A stretch of 64,000 nucleotides of DNA from Bacillus sp. 491mf (GTDB lineage Bacteria; Bacillota; Bacilli; Bacillales; Bacillaceae_G). Positions 54,655 through 62,239 of the stretch are shown here, one piece after another; positions within the stretch are counted from its first letter, which is position 1; the number at the start of each line of letters is the position of its first letter. The stretch lies in the NCBI RefSeq assembly GCF_900112415.1, contig NZ_FOLV01000006.1, positions 62,001 through 126,000 on the forward strand, read 5' to 3'. The position numbers and the translations under genes are program-made. The notes under the pieces are model-generated. The model was not told where the DNA came from. It did not search any database and saw nothing but the letters and a program-made list of their open reading frames with translations.

Positions 54655-55152
54655 TTATTCTTTAGAAATATATTGCCGCAGTACCCTTTCCAACACTTCA
54701 CGTGTAACCGGCTGTGCTTGAGCGGTTAATTGATAACCAATGCGCCCGTTTGGTTCTGCAGTTGCTTGCTGTAAAGTTTGAATGTCATGAATTCCTTGTA
54801 CCCGTAAATGCATATATAATTGCTGCTCTGTCAGTTTAGCGCGGCTTAAGTTATTCTTTAAGATTTTTCCATCTTTTATAATAACAATCTTGTTACCATC
54901 TAGAAATCGTTCCACTTTTCGTGATTTCACTTCTAAATAATGAATGATCAGTAAAACAATAGAAAATGTACACGCGGTTAATATTGTTGTCCCTACCTTC
55001 TTACTTAACACCGGTTCTACTATAATGCGTCCAATACCTACAATGACAATAATTTCAGCTCTTGACATTTGACTAAGAGACTTACTTCCCGCAAATTTTA
55101 AAACGATAACACCTGTAACAATTAATATCATGCTTTCAAGAACAATATTCAT
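54655..55152 (-). CDS. DUF421 (YetF-like) membrane protein
   Basis: A 165-residue protein with three N-terminal helices and a C-terminal soluble part (KIVIIKDGKILKNNLSRAKL, MHLRVQGIHDIQTLQQATAE), the DUF421 layout. Family members are often about 220 residues, so this is a short form. AAAGGA is 9 bases from ATG 55152 but adjacent to ATG 55161, so I chose 55152. Members have been linked to spore germination and membrane functions; its role here is unknown. Confidence 0.75.
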   Translation of the reverse strand: MNIVLESMILIVTGVIVLKFAGSKSLSQMSRAEIIVIVGIGRIIVEPVLSKKVGTTILTACTFSIVLLIIHYLEVKSRKVERFLDGNKIVIIKDGKILKNNLSRAKLTEQQLYMHLRVQGIHDIQTLQQATAEPNGRIGYQLTAQAQPVTREVLERVLRQYISKE

Positions 55153-55227
55153 ATAGTCCATTCCTTTTACAGCAATTTATACACAGTATTACCATCTTCA
55201 AATTAATTTTAATCGTGTTTATCAATT

Positions 55228-55274
55228 GAAAAAGAGTATGTTCAAAACGAATTGTTCCAAACATACTCTTTTTC
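55228..55274 (-). terminator. Terminator of the SRPBCC-ArsR operon
   Basis: A 15-bp GAAAAAGAGTATGTT stem (55228-55242 with 55259-55274), with T-rich flanks in the minus direction. Confidence 0.75.
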
Positions 55275-55292
55275 ATATAGAAGAAAATGATT

Positions 55293-55664
55293 TTATTCCT
55301 CTTGTCTATTCAATTTTGTTTCAACAATTTTCAAGACACTATTCTCCCCATTTTCAACTACATGTTTCAAAATGGAGAGTTTATTATTCCAAAATTGTTC
55401 GTAAAACGAGAGCCACTGCTTTAATTCTCTTAAAGGCTCTGGTTGCAGCTGATAAATTTTTTCTCTTCCTACCTTCTTTCCACTAACTAACTTCGCCTCT
55501 GAAAGAATGTGAAGATGTTTTGTAACAGCTGTTCGACTAATCGGAAAATGAGATGTTATTTCTGAAATAGGCAATTCTTTTTCAGCCAGTAATCGAAGTA
55601 CTTCTCTACGAGTTGGATCAGCAATCGCTTGGAATACATCGTAATTTTCAGCTGATGGAGACAT
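55293..55664 (-). CDS. ArsR-family transcriptional regulator
   Basis: A 123-residue winged-helix repressor (VFQAIADPTRREVLRLLAEK and ITSHFPISRTAVTKHLHIL are the ArsR helix-turn-helix). It lacks the Cys ligands of metal-sensing ArsR proteins. The start ATG directly follows the TAA of the SRPBCC gene (TAAATG), so the two are coupled. ArsR-SRPBCC pairs are common and usually control their own operon. Confidence 0.88.
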   Translation of the reverse strand: MSPSAENYDVFQAIADPTRREVLRLLAEKELPISEITSHFPISRTAVTKHLHILSEAKLVSGKKVGREKIYQLQPEPLRELKQWLSFYEQFWNNKLSILKHVVENGENSVLKIVETKLNRQEE

Positions 55665-56084
55665 TTAGCCTTCAATAACCTTTTTAAGTTTTTCGTTCAC
55701 GATGGCCATCCAACCAAATGCCATATTCTCACGAATAACAGAACTTTTCTCATTCGGCTTTGGAAGGATAAAGTCAGGCTCTTTCCAGCCACCATGAATA
55801 AGTGTAAATTCAGTCTTATCGCCTAAATCTTTTAAAATGAATGAAACGATCCAGCCATCTGTATCCCATGCAAATGAAAGATGATGAGGAGCATCAAATT
55901 CTAATACTTTACATGGAGATGGTCCAAAAGGAGATTGGATATGAAATTCATGTCCTACTTTTGGTTGAAAATCATTTGGCATAAACCATAATGCAATACC
56001 TTCTGCAGTTGATACTGTATCCCATACTTTTTGAATAGGCGCTTCTAGCACGATTGTTTGCTTAATATCTTGTAATGTATTCAT
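55665..56084 (-). CDS. SRPBCC (AHSA1-like) domain protein
   Basis: A 139-residue START/AHSA1-type protein ([20 protein letters not shown] ... [10 protein letters not shown] ... [20 protein letters not shown]... ending in HGGW region). It has the helix-grip pocket of this family, able to bind a lipid or other hydrophobic ligand. AAGGAAAAG precedes ATG 56084. It is first in a unit with ArsR, so the SRPBCC protein may bind the signal ligand or act on it. Its ligand is unknown. Confidence 0.85.
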   Translation of the reverse strand: MNTLQDIKQTIVLEAPIQKVWDTVSTAEGIALWFMPNDFQPKVGHEFHIQSPFGPSPCKVLEFDAPHHLSFAWDTDGWIVSFILKDLGDKTEFTLIHGGWKEPDFILPKPNEKSSVIRENMAFGWMAIVNEKLKKVIEG

Positions 56085-56117
56085 ATTACTTTTCCTTCTT
56101 TCTTAATTTCAAAATAC

Positions 56118-56169
56118 AACCTTTTGGTTTCACTTCAATATAATATAACACCTTTTGGTTACATGTCAA
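56118..56169 (-). promoter_or_regulatory. Promoter and paired operator repeats of the SRPBCC-ArsR operon
   Basis: On the minus strand a perfect TTGACA (revcomp of 56164-56169) is followed after 16-18 nt by TATATT or TATTAT. The 11-bp ACCTTTTGGTT (plus strand) occurs twice, at 56150-56160 in the spacer and at 56119-56129 near the transcription start, 31 bp apart. Binding there would block the promoter, so ArsR autorepression is likely. Confidence 0.55.
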
Positions 56170-56276
56170 TGTTCATTAATCTTATAATCCTGTAAATATC
56201 GAAAACGGAATGTAATAACTATAAAACAGAATAAACACAATTTATGTTTATTCTTTCCTACATTCATCAAAACTCT

Positions 56277-57155
56277 TTATAAAGTATGTTTTACATGTTC
56301 TTCAAAATATTTTCCCCAGTCAGGCTGTCTTCCATCTATATCTTTAAATTTATATTCTCTTGCTAATTCCCACGAACTAAGTGCTTTTCCCGTTTTCTTA
56401 TGAACATTAGAATCGCTCGCTAAAGCGGCAATTGCTCTTCCAATAAAAAATGGTGTTTCTGATGCAATAAAATGCGGATCTTTTTTTGCTCCTTCTTGCC
56501 AATTACTTTCGGTCACACCGAATATATCTAACATCGCTTCAGAGCGTAAAAATCCGGGGCTTACTGCAACAGATGTGATGTTGTAGGGAGCTAAGTCTCT
56601 TGCCATTGCCTGAGCTAAATGAATTGTGGAAATTTTAGCGAGGCTATAAAACATATTCCCTCGATATTCGTAATCAACACCATCTGTAATCTCAATAACG
56701 AGCCCTTTCTTATTTTTTACCATAAGCGGGATACCGTAATGACTTGTTATAATATGAGAATGTACAGCGGTTGTTTGCATTTGAATTCCATTATCTAAAT
56801 TATGTTCCCAAAATGGGACATTCCACTCTGTCAGTGGATCGCCTCCCCATACATCATTCACTAAAATATCTAACTGTCCATTTTGCTCTTTTTCAATTTT
56901 TACAAATAAAGCTTCAACCTCTTCTTTCACAGTATGATCAACGCGAACAGCAATTCCTTTTCCACCTTGTTTCGTTACAAGTTCAGCCGTTTCTTCGATC
57001 GTCTCCGTTCTTCCCATTGATGATAAGTTTCCTTTTGTACTTCTTCCTGTCACATAAACAGTAGCACCAGCTTCACCGAGCATCATCGCAATGCCTCTAC
57101 CAGCACCGCGTGTTCCACCTGCTACTACTGCAACTTTCCCTTGTAATGGTTTCAT
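56277..57155 (-). CDS. Short-chain dehydrogenase/reductase
   Basis: A 292-residue SDR. The cofactor motif GGTRGAGRGIAMMLGEAG (a TGxxxGxG variant) is at the N terminus, an NDVWGGD segment takes the NNAG position, and the catalytic YSLAK (Tyr-x-x-x-Lys) is at about residue 170. The R after TGR suggests NADP use. AAAGGAG precedes ATG 57155. It may oxidise or reduce a sugar, lipid or steroid-like substrate. It has no obvious partner nearby. Confidence 0.88.
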   Translation of the reverse strand: MKPLQGKVAVVAGGTRGAGRGIAMMLGEAGATVYVTGRSTKGNLSSMGRTETIEETAELVTKQGGKGIAVRVDHTVKEEVEALFVKIEKEQNGQLDILVNDVWGGDPLTEWNVPFWEHNLDNGIQMQTTAVHSHIITSHYGIPLMVKNKKGLVIEITDGVDYEYRGNMFYSLAKISTIHLAQAMARDLAPYNITSVAVSPGFLRSEAMLDIFGVTESNWQEGAKKDPHFIASETPFFIGRAIAALASDSNVHKKTGKALSSWELAREYKFKDIDGRQPDWGKYFEEHVKHTL

Positions 57156-57382
57156 ATATTTCTCCTTTACATATTATTTACTTACATTTCATTTCAAGAA
57201 CGAGTCCCTTTCTTCTTCATTCTGCCATTTAAATTCAACATAAACTACTTTATTTTCATTATTTTTCTATAAAAATAATATATTCTTAATATACACACGG
57301 AAATGTGGTAATATTTGTATATGAATAAAATATTCCTCAATTCTGTTAGGAGAACATCTCACACAATAAAGGAAGTGGTGTA

Positions 57383-57835
57383 ATGAATTGGAAAATAAGA
57401 CGAGACCGAGGATATTGGTATATGATGATTGGAACTATCCTGTTATCTAATACACTCCTCTCTCTTCCACTTTTGTTAGATAAAACATTGAACTCTGTTG
57501 ATTGGCTTATCATTCCTAGTTTCATTTTAATATTTGATTTATTTATGCTATGGATTATTTTCGGCATTCGTTATGAATTACGAGAAAAGAGTTTATATGC
57601 AAGATGTGGTCCTTTTTATTGTAATGTTCCCTATGAAAATATTACAGGGGTTCATCCAACTGATGATATGCTTATCGGTTTTCGCCTAGCAGCTGCATTT
57701 CACGGTGTAGAAATCCACTATCCAAAAGCTTTGCTTGGCAGTGTTAAATTGTCACCAGAAAATGAAGAACTGTTCATACAAACTATCCTTGCTAAGTGTC
57801 CGCATTTACAAAATAGTAAAATGAAACAGCACTAA
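57383..57835 (+). CDS. Membrane PH-domain protein (YyaB-like)
   Basis: A 150-residue protein with two N-terminal helices (about residues 14-30 and 41-62) and a C-terminal region (IRYELREKSLYARCGPFYCN, VPYENITGVHPTDD) typical of small bacterial PH domains of the bPH_4/YyaB type. Its role is not known. AAGGAAGTGGTG precedes ATG 57383. It is followed by the glycine riboswitch region. Confidence 0.75.
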   Translation: MNWKIRRDRGYWYMMIGTILLSNTLLSLPLLLDKTLNSVDWLIIPSFILIFDLFMLWIIFGIRYELREKSLYARCGPFYCNVPYENITGVHPTDDMLIGFRLAAAFHGVEIHYPKALLGSVKLSPENEELFIQTILAKCPHLQNSKMKQH

Positions 57836-57934
57836 TTCAAAATGTAGTTACTCTTACACAGAAATTTCTTTCTTGACTTACCATATAATCCATGACTATA
57901 ATTACTCATGTTAATTTCATAGCATTCGGATGAA

Positions 57935-58146
57935 CCATACAGGAGAAGATCTTTTGATCTACCGATGGGGCAAAAAGCTGGTCGGACAGCTTTGAAACTC
58001 TCAGGTCTTGTATTCAAGTAGAACTGTATGGGGACGAATCTCTGGAGAGACTCCCTTCTGTTGCATAGCAACATGAAGGAAACAGGGCACCGAAGGAGCA
58101 AATCCGCCATTACAGCGGATAATCTCTCAGGTAAAAGGACAGAGAC
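57935..58146 (+). ncRNA. Tandem glycine riboswitch
   Basis: Two glycine aptamers in series. Aptamer 1 (57935-58031) is closed by CCATACAG/CTGTATGG and contains GGAGAAGAT, ACCGATGGGGCAA and GAAACTCTCAGGT. Aptamer 2 (about 58039-58146) contains CTGGAGAGACTCC, GCACCGAAGGAGCAA and AATCTCTCAGGTAAAAGGACAGAG. It lies upstream of a sodium:alanine/glycine symporter. An intrinsic terminator follows at 58209, so glycine most likely switches read-through. Confidence 0.92.
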
Positions 58147-58208
58147 AAGCGACAGAAAATACCGATTCCCGAATCGGTTTATTTTTCTATTCCTTGTATC
58201 TCCAGAGA

Positions 58209-58241
58209 CCATTTCGTTTACATGAAATGGTTTTTTATTTT
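58209..58241 (+). terminator. Expression-platform terminator of the glycine riboswitch
   Basis: CCATTTC (58209-58215) and GAAATGG (58224-58230) form a stem followed by a T-rich run to 58241. It lies 19 bp before the symporter start, so it must be bypassed for expression. Confidence 0.8.
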
Positions 58242-58259
58242 TTCTAAAGGAGAGTAAAG

Positions 58260-59627
58260 ATGGAAACAGTGAATCAAGTATTAGAAGTAATCAATCATTA
58301 CGTATGGGGGCTGCCGACACTCGTGCTGCTTGTTGGGACAGGAATCCTCCTTACAGTACGTCTACGAGGCCTACAATTTACCAAACTATTATATGCTCAT
58401 AAGCTAGCATTCAGAAAATCAGAGGACAACTCATCTAAAGGAGATATTAGCCATTTCCAAGCGTTAATGACCGCCATGTCTGCTACTATCGGGATGGGCA
58501 ATATAGCTGGCGTTGCAACCGCCGTGTCTATCGGGGGACCTGGTGCAGTGTTTTGGATGTGGATTACCGCCTTGTTTGGAATGGCAACAAAATATTCTGA
58601 AGCGATTCTTGCCGTTAAATATCGCATGCATGGCACTAACGGGGAGTACTCTGGTGGTCCGATGTATTATTTAGAACATGGATTAGGAAAGAAATGGCTT
58701 GCTACATTATTTGCTATTTTCGGAACAACAGCTTCATTTGGAATCGGAAATATGGTTCAATCGAATTCAGTGGCTGAGGCCATGAAAATTAATTTTTCCG
58801 TATCCCCTGTCGTAACAGGAATCGGAATAGCTCTTTTCATCGCAGTTGTTATTTTAGGCGGAGTTAAAAAAATTGGAAAAGTGACTGGTTTTTTTGTTCC
58901 AATTAAAGCTTTCTTTTATATCATCGCTGGACTTATTATTATTTTTTATCATATAGATCAAATTCCTACAGCATTCCAGCTCATTTTCTCAGGTGCTTTT
59001 CATGGCACTGCAGCTGCTGGAGGCTTTGCCGGAGCAACCGTTGCTTCCGCTATTCAAATCGGGATGGCACGAGGTGTGTTCGCAAACGAAGCCGGACTTG
59101 GAAGTGCACCGATTGCTGCCGCAGCAGCAAAGACTGATTCCCCCGCTAAACAAGCACTCGTATCTATGACGGGAACTTTTCTTGATACATTTGTCGTATG
59201 TACTATCACTGGTTTAGTACTTATTACAACAGGTGCTTGGAATTCTGGTAAAACAGGTGTTGAAGCAACGACGTTTGCATTTCAAACTGTATTTGGAAGC
59301 GCCGGAAGTATAATCCTTGGTATTGCGATTATTTTATTTGCATATTCAACAATGTTAGGTTGGTCATATTATGGCGAGAAATGCGTTGAATATTTATTTG
59401 GCCATAATGCGGTTCGTTACTATCGTCTCATTTTTATCAGTATAATCATGTTTGGAGCAAACTTAAAATTAGGTCTCGTTTGGACATTTTCTGATATTGC
59501 AAATGGACTAATGGCAATTCCTAATTTAATTGGGCTAATTGGATTAAGCGGGATTGTTGTTTCAGAAACAAAGCGGTTTTTACAAGTAGAAAAAACAAAC
59601 AATTCCAACAATAGGATCGCAAGTTAA
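58260..59627 (+). CDS. Sodium:alanine/glycine symporter (AGCS family)
   Basis: A 455-residue AGCS transporter. The GNIAGVATAVSIGGPGAVFWMW stretch and MARGVFANEAGLGSAPIAAAAA segment are the family signatures. It imports alanine or glycine with sodium. The tandem glycine riboswitch upstream implies that glycine is the controlling ligand. AAAGGAGAG precedes ATG 58260, and a terminator at 59633-59672 ends the unit. Confidence 0.93.
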   Translation: METVNQVLEVINHYVWGLPTLVLLVGTGILLTVRLRGLQFTKLLYAHKLAFRKSEDNSSKGDISHFQALMTAMSATIGMGNIAGVATAVSIGGPGAVFWMWITALFGMATKYSEAILAVKYRMHGTNGEYSGGPMYYLEHGLGKKWLATLFAIFGTTASFGIGNMVQSNSVAEAMKINFSVSPVVTGIGIALFIAVVILGGVKKIGKVTGFFVPIKAFFYIIAGLIIIFYHIDQIPTAFQLIFSGAFHGTAAAGGFAGATVASAIQIGMARGVFANEAGLGSAPIAAAAAKTDSPAKQALVSMTGTFLDTFVVCTITGLVLITTGAWNSGKTGVEATTFAFQTVFGSAGSIILGIAIILFAYSTMLGWSYYGEKCVEYLFGHNAVRYYRLIFISIIMFGANLKLGLVWTFSDIANGLMAIPNLIGLIGLSGIVVSETKRFLQVEKTNNSNNRIAS

Positions 59628-59632
59628 ATTGG

Positions 59633-59672
59633 AAAAAGGCTGTATAGTGATGGAATACTATACAGCTTTTTC
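59633..59672 (+). terminator. Terminator of the symporter gene
   Basis: A perfect 16-bp AAAAAGGCTGTATAGT stem (59633-59648 with 59657-59672) and a T run. Confidence 0.85.
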
Positions 59673-60062
59673 TTTAAATCGAAGGCTTTACCGAAAAATA
59701 TTCATCTCTATCTAACCTAGAAAATAAAGACTGAATTTTTTTAATTTTAAGAGTAGGATTTCCCTAAATAACCTAGAAGTATACAGTATATAAATTCATT
59801 TTGATTTTTCGACACATAAGTTACTGCCATGCATAGTCAGAGGCTTTCACATAACAAAAATGAAGGTGCTCTTTCAATTTATACTTAATATAATAGTAAG
59901 AATTAAATCCCTCAACATTACAAATACTGATTACCTCCGAGATTACTATTCTACTGAAATAAAACGAAGGAACCGATTCTTACTTTGGATAAATTATTAA
60001 CATACATTCTACCTATCAAAGTGAATGAACTAGAAAACGATAATAAAATTAGGAGGATTCCG
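59673..60062. other. 390-bp gap before the MoxR gene
   Basis: I see no gene. An open frame from TTG 59985 joins the MoxR frame but has no ribosome binding site; AGGAGG at 60051-60056 sets the MoxR start. No hairpin strong enough to name lies here. Confidence 0.5.
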
Positions 60063-61025
60063 ATGACGCAGCTTGATTCACTACATCGCATTGTAGAAAA
60101 AATAATCAACAATATTGAAACATTAATGGTCGGAAAACGAAAAGAAACGATCCTAGCCTTGACAGCTCTCTTAGCTGAAGGTCATGTATTATTAGAAGAT
60201 GTTCCCGGTGTCGGGAAAACAATGCTAGTACGGGCTCTTTCTAAATCAATCGATGCCGATTACAAGCGAATTCAATTCACACCTGATTTACTGCCGTCAG
60301 ATGTAACAGGTGTTTCTATTTATAATCCAAAAGAACTGCAATTTGAATTTAAACCTGGACCAATTATGGGGAATTTTGTGCTTGCTGATGAAATTAATCG
60401 CACATCACCGAAGACACAATCTGCCTTACTTGAAAGCATGGAGGAAGGCAATATCACAATAGATGGCATCACAAGACCGTTACCAAAACCGTTCTTTGTA
60501 ATGGCTACGCAAAATCCGGTCGAATATGAAGGAACATATCCTTTACCGGAAGCTCAGCTCGATCGTTTCATGTTGAAGTTAAAAATGGGCTATCCTACAC
60601 CTGAAGAAGAATTTGAAATTTTGAACCGTATGCAAAAAGCAAATCCACTCTCTCGTTTACAAGCTATTACTACAATAGAGGAATTACTAAATTTACAACA
60701 ATGTGTACAGGACGTAAGCATAGACAAATCAATTAAACATTACATTGTAAAGCTTGTTAATCAGACTCGTTCTTATAGTTCTATACAGCTAGGTGCTAGT
60801 CCACGCGGCTCAATTGCTTTAATGAAAGCTTCACAAGCTTATGCATTCATCCATGGCAGAAATTATGTTATTCCAGACGATGTAAAATTTTTAGCTCCTT
60901 ACGTTTTAGCTCACAGACTCATTTTAAAAATGGAAGCGAAATTTGAAGGTATAACGGGAGAAAAAATCATCGCAAAAATCGTTGCTCGAACCACTGTTCC
61001 AACTCAAAGGACGATGAATTTTTGA
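60063..61025 (+). CDS. MoxR-type AAA+ ATPase
   Basis: A 320-residue AAA+ protein. Walker A is EDVPGVGKTMLV, Walker B is VLADEINRTSPK, and sensor-like FVMATQNPVEYEGTYPLPEAQ follows. MoxR ATPases act as chaperones that help assemble or activate partner proteins, often with DUF58 and VWA proteins. ATG 60063 follows AGGAGG (60051-60056). Its stop overlaps the DUF58 start as TGATG, so translation is coupled. Confidence 0.9.
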   Translation: MTQLDSLHRIVEKIINNIETLMVGKRKETILALTALLAEGHVLLEDVPGVGKTMLVRALSKSIDADYKRIQFTPDLLPSDVTGVSIYNPKELQFEFKPGPIMGNFVLADEINRTSPKTQSALLESMEEGNITIDGITRPLPKPFFVMATQNPVEYEGTYPLPEAQLDRFMLKLKMGYPTPEEEFEILNRMQKANPLSRLQAITTIEELLNLQQCVQDVSIDKSIKHYIVKLVNQTRSYSSIQLGASPRGSIALMKASQAYAFIHGRNYVIPDDVKFLAPYVLAHRLILKMEAKFEGITGEKIIAKIVARTTVPTQRTMNF

Positions 61026-62239
61026 TGAAACGACTACTAGGAACAGTTTATCATGTTGCAAAGTTATTACTAATCCCTTTCTGCCTTGTCTTAACATTTG
61101 TGTATGCCATGCTGCAGGGAGGTTTTGTAAGCTGGTTTTTGTTTTACAGTACAATTCCTTTCTGCCTTTATTCATTACTACTTCCCTTCTTTGCATTACG
61201 GGACGTTGAAGTGAGTCGAATAACGAATCAAAAGGAATACATGGCCGGTGAAGCATTCTTAAGCACGATTACACTAAAAAGAAAACTTCCTTTTCCTATC
61301 CTTTATTTAATTGTGGAAGATGAACTACCACCACACTTTACAAGTTGTAAACAAACAAAGGCGAATAAGGTAATTCTCTTCCCTGGATTTAAGCGCCATA
61401 TTTCGTATCAATATGTCATTGACACAATTCCTAGAGGAGAGCACACTTTTTCGAGCGTACGTATAAAAACAGGCGATCTATTTGGTATTACTAAAATAGA
61501 AACAACTTTTTCAGTTTCTGATACGTTTTTAGTCTATCCTCGATATGTAGATATAAAGTATCGACAATTAGAAAATAATTTCGAACAAGGAGCACTTTCA
61601 GCAAATATACATTTAGCAAAGGACTCTACAGTCTCTGTCGGTGTCAGAGACTATATACCTGGTGATCGTTTTTCTTGGATTGATTGGAAAACAACTGCAC
61701 GAACAAATAATATTATGACAAAAGAGTTTGAGCAACAGCGTAGCAATAATATCATGATATTTATGGACAGAACTCCATCTCCTCTATTCGAATCAGTCGT
61801 TTCGTTTACCGCCTCGATTGTGAAGGCTGTTCTAAAGCAAAATTCACCAGCCTCATTTGTGTCTGTCGGCAAAGAGCGAACGATTTTCCCCTTAGATAAT
61901 GGAGATATTCAATTGCAACAAATCTTTTGTCATTTAGCGAAAGTACAAGCAGACAGCATATTCCCGTTCTCTAAAAGTGTAGAAATGGAATTAAGAAAAA
62001 TGTATCAGCCAATCACAATTTTACTTGTAACAAGTGATCTTTCTCCCGATATTCAAAAAGCGGCTGATTGTGCAGCAATAAGAAATAGAAAATTAATGGT
62101 GTTTGTCGTAAAAGAAAAAGCAAACCAACTTTCACATCAAGAACTAAGTATGCTAGAAACTCTACAAAAACGAAAAATAATTGTAAAAGTGGTTCATGAA
62201 AACCATTATACGAACGTGTTTTTTGAGGTGAGCAAATGA
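61025..62239 (+). CDS. DUF58 membrane protein
   Basis: A 404-residue protein with two N-terminal helices (about residues 13-33 and 37-58) and the DUF58 motif DSTVSVGVRDYIPGDRFSWI followed by DWKTTAR, typical of MoxR partners. The C-terminal part looks like a degenerate VWA domain. Start ATG 61025 overlaps the MoxR stop; its own stop overlaps the next start (ATGA). It should be a membrane-bound partner of the MoxR ATPase. Confidence 0.88.
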   Translation: MKRLLGTVYHVAKLLLIPFCLVLTFVYAMLQGGFVSWFLFYSTIPFCLYSLLLPFFALRDVEVSRITNQKEYMAGEAFLSTITLKRKLPFPILYLIVEDELPPHFTSCKQTKANKVILFPGFKRHISYQYVIDTIPRGEHTFSSVRIKTGDLFGITKIETTFSVSDTFLVYPRYVDIKYRQLENNFEQGALSANIHLAKDSTVSVGVRDYIPGDRFSWIDWKTTARTNNIMTKEFEQQRSNNIMIFMDRTPSPLFESVVSFTASIVKAVLKQNSPASFVSVGKERTIFPLDNGDIQLQQIFCHLAKVQADSIFPFSKSVEMELRKMYQPITILLVTSDLSPDIQKAADCAAIRNRKLMVFVVKEKANQLSHQELSMLETLQKRKIIVKVVHENHYTNVFFEVSK

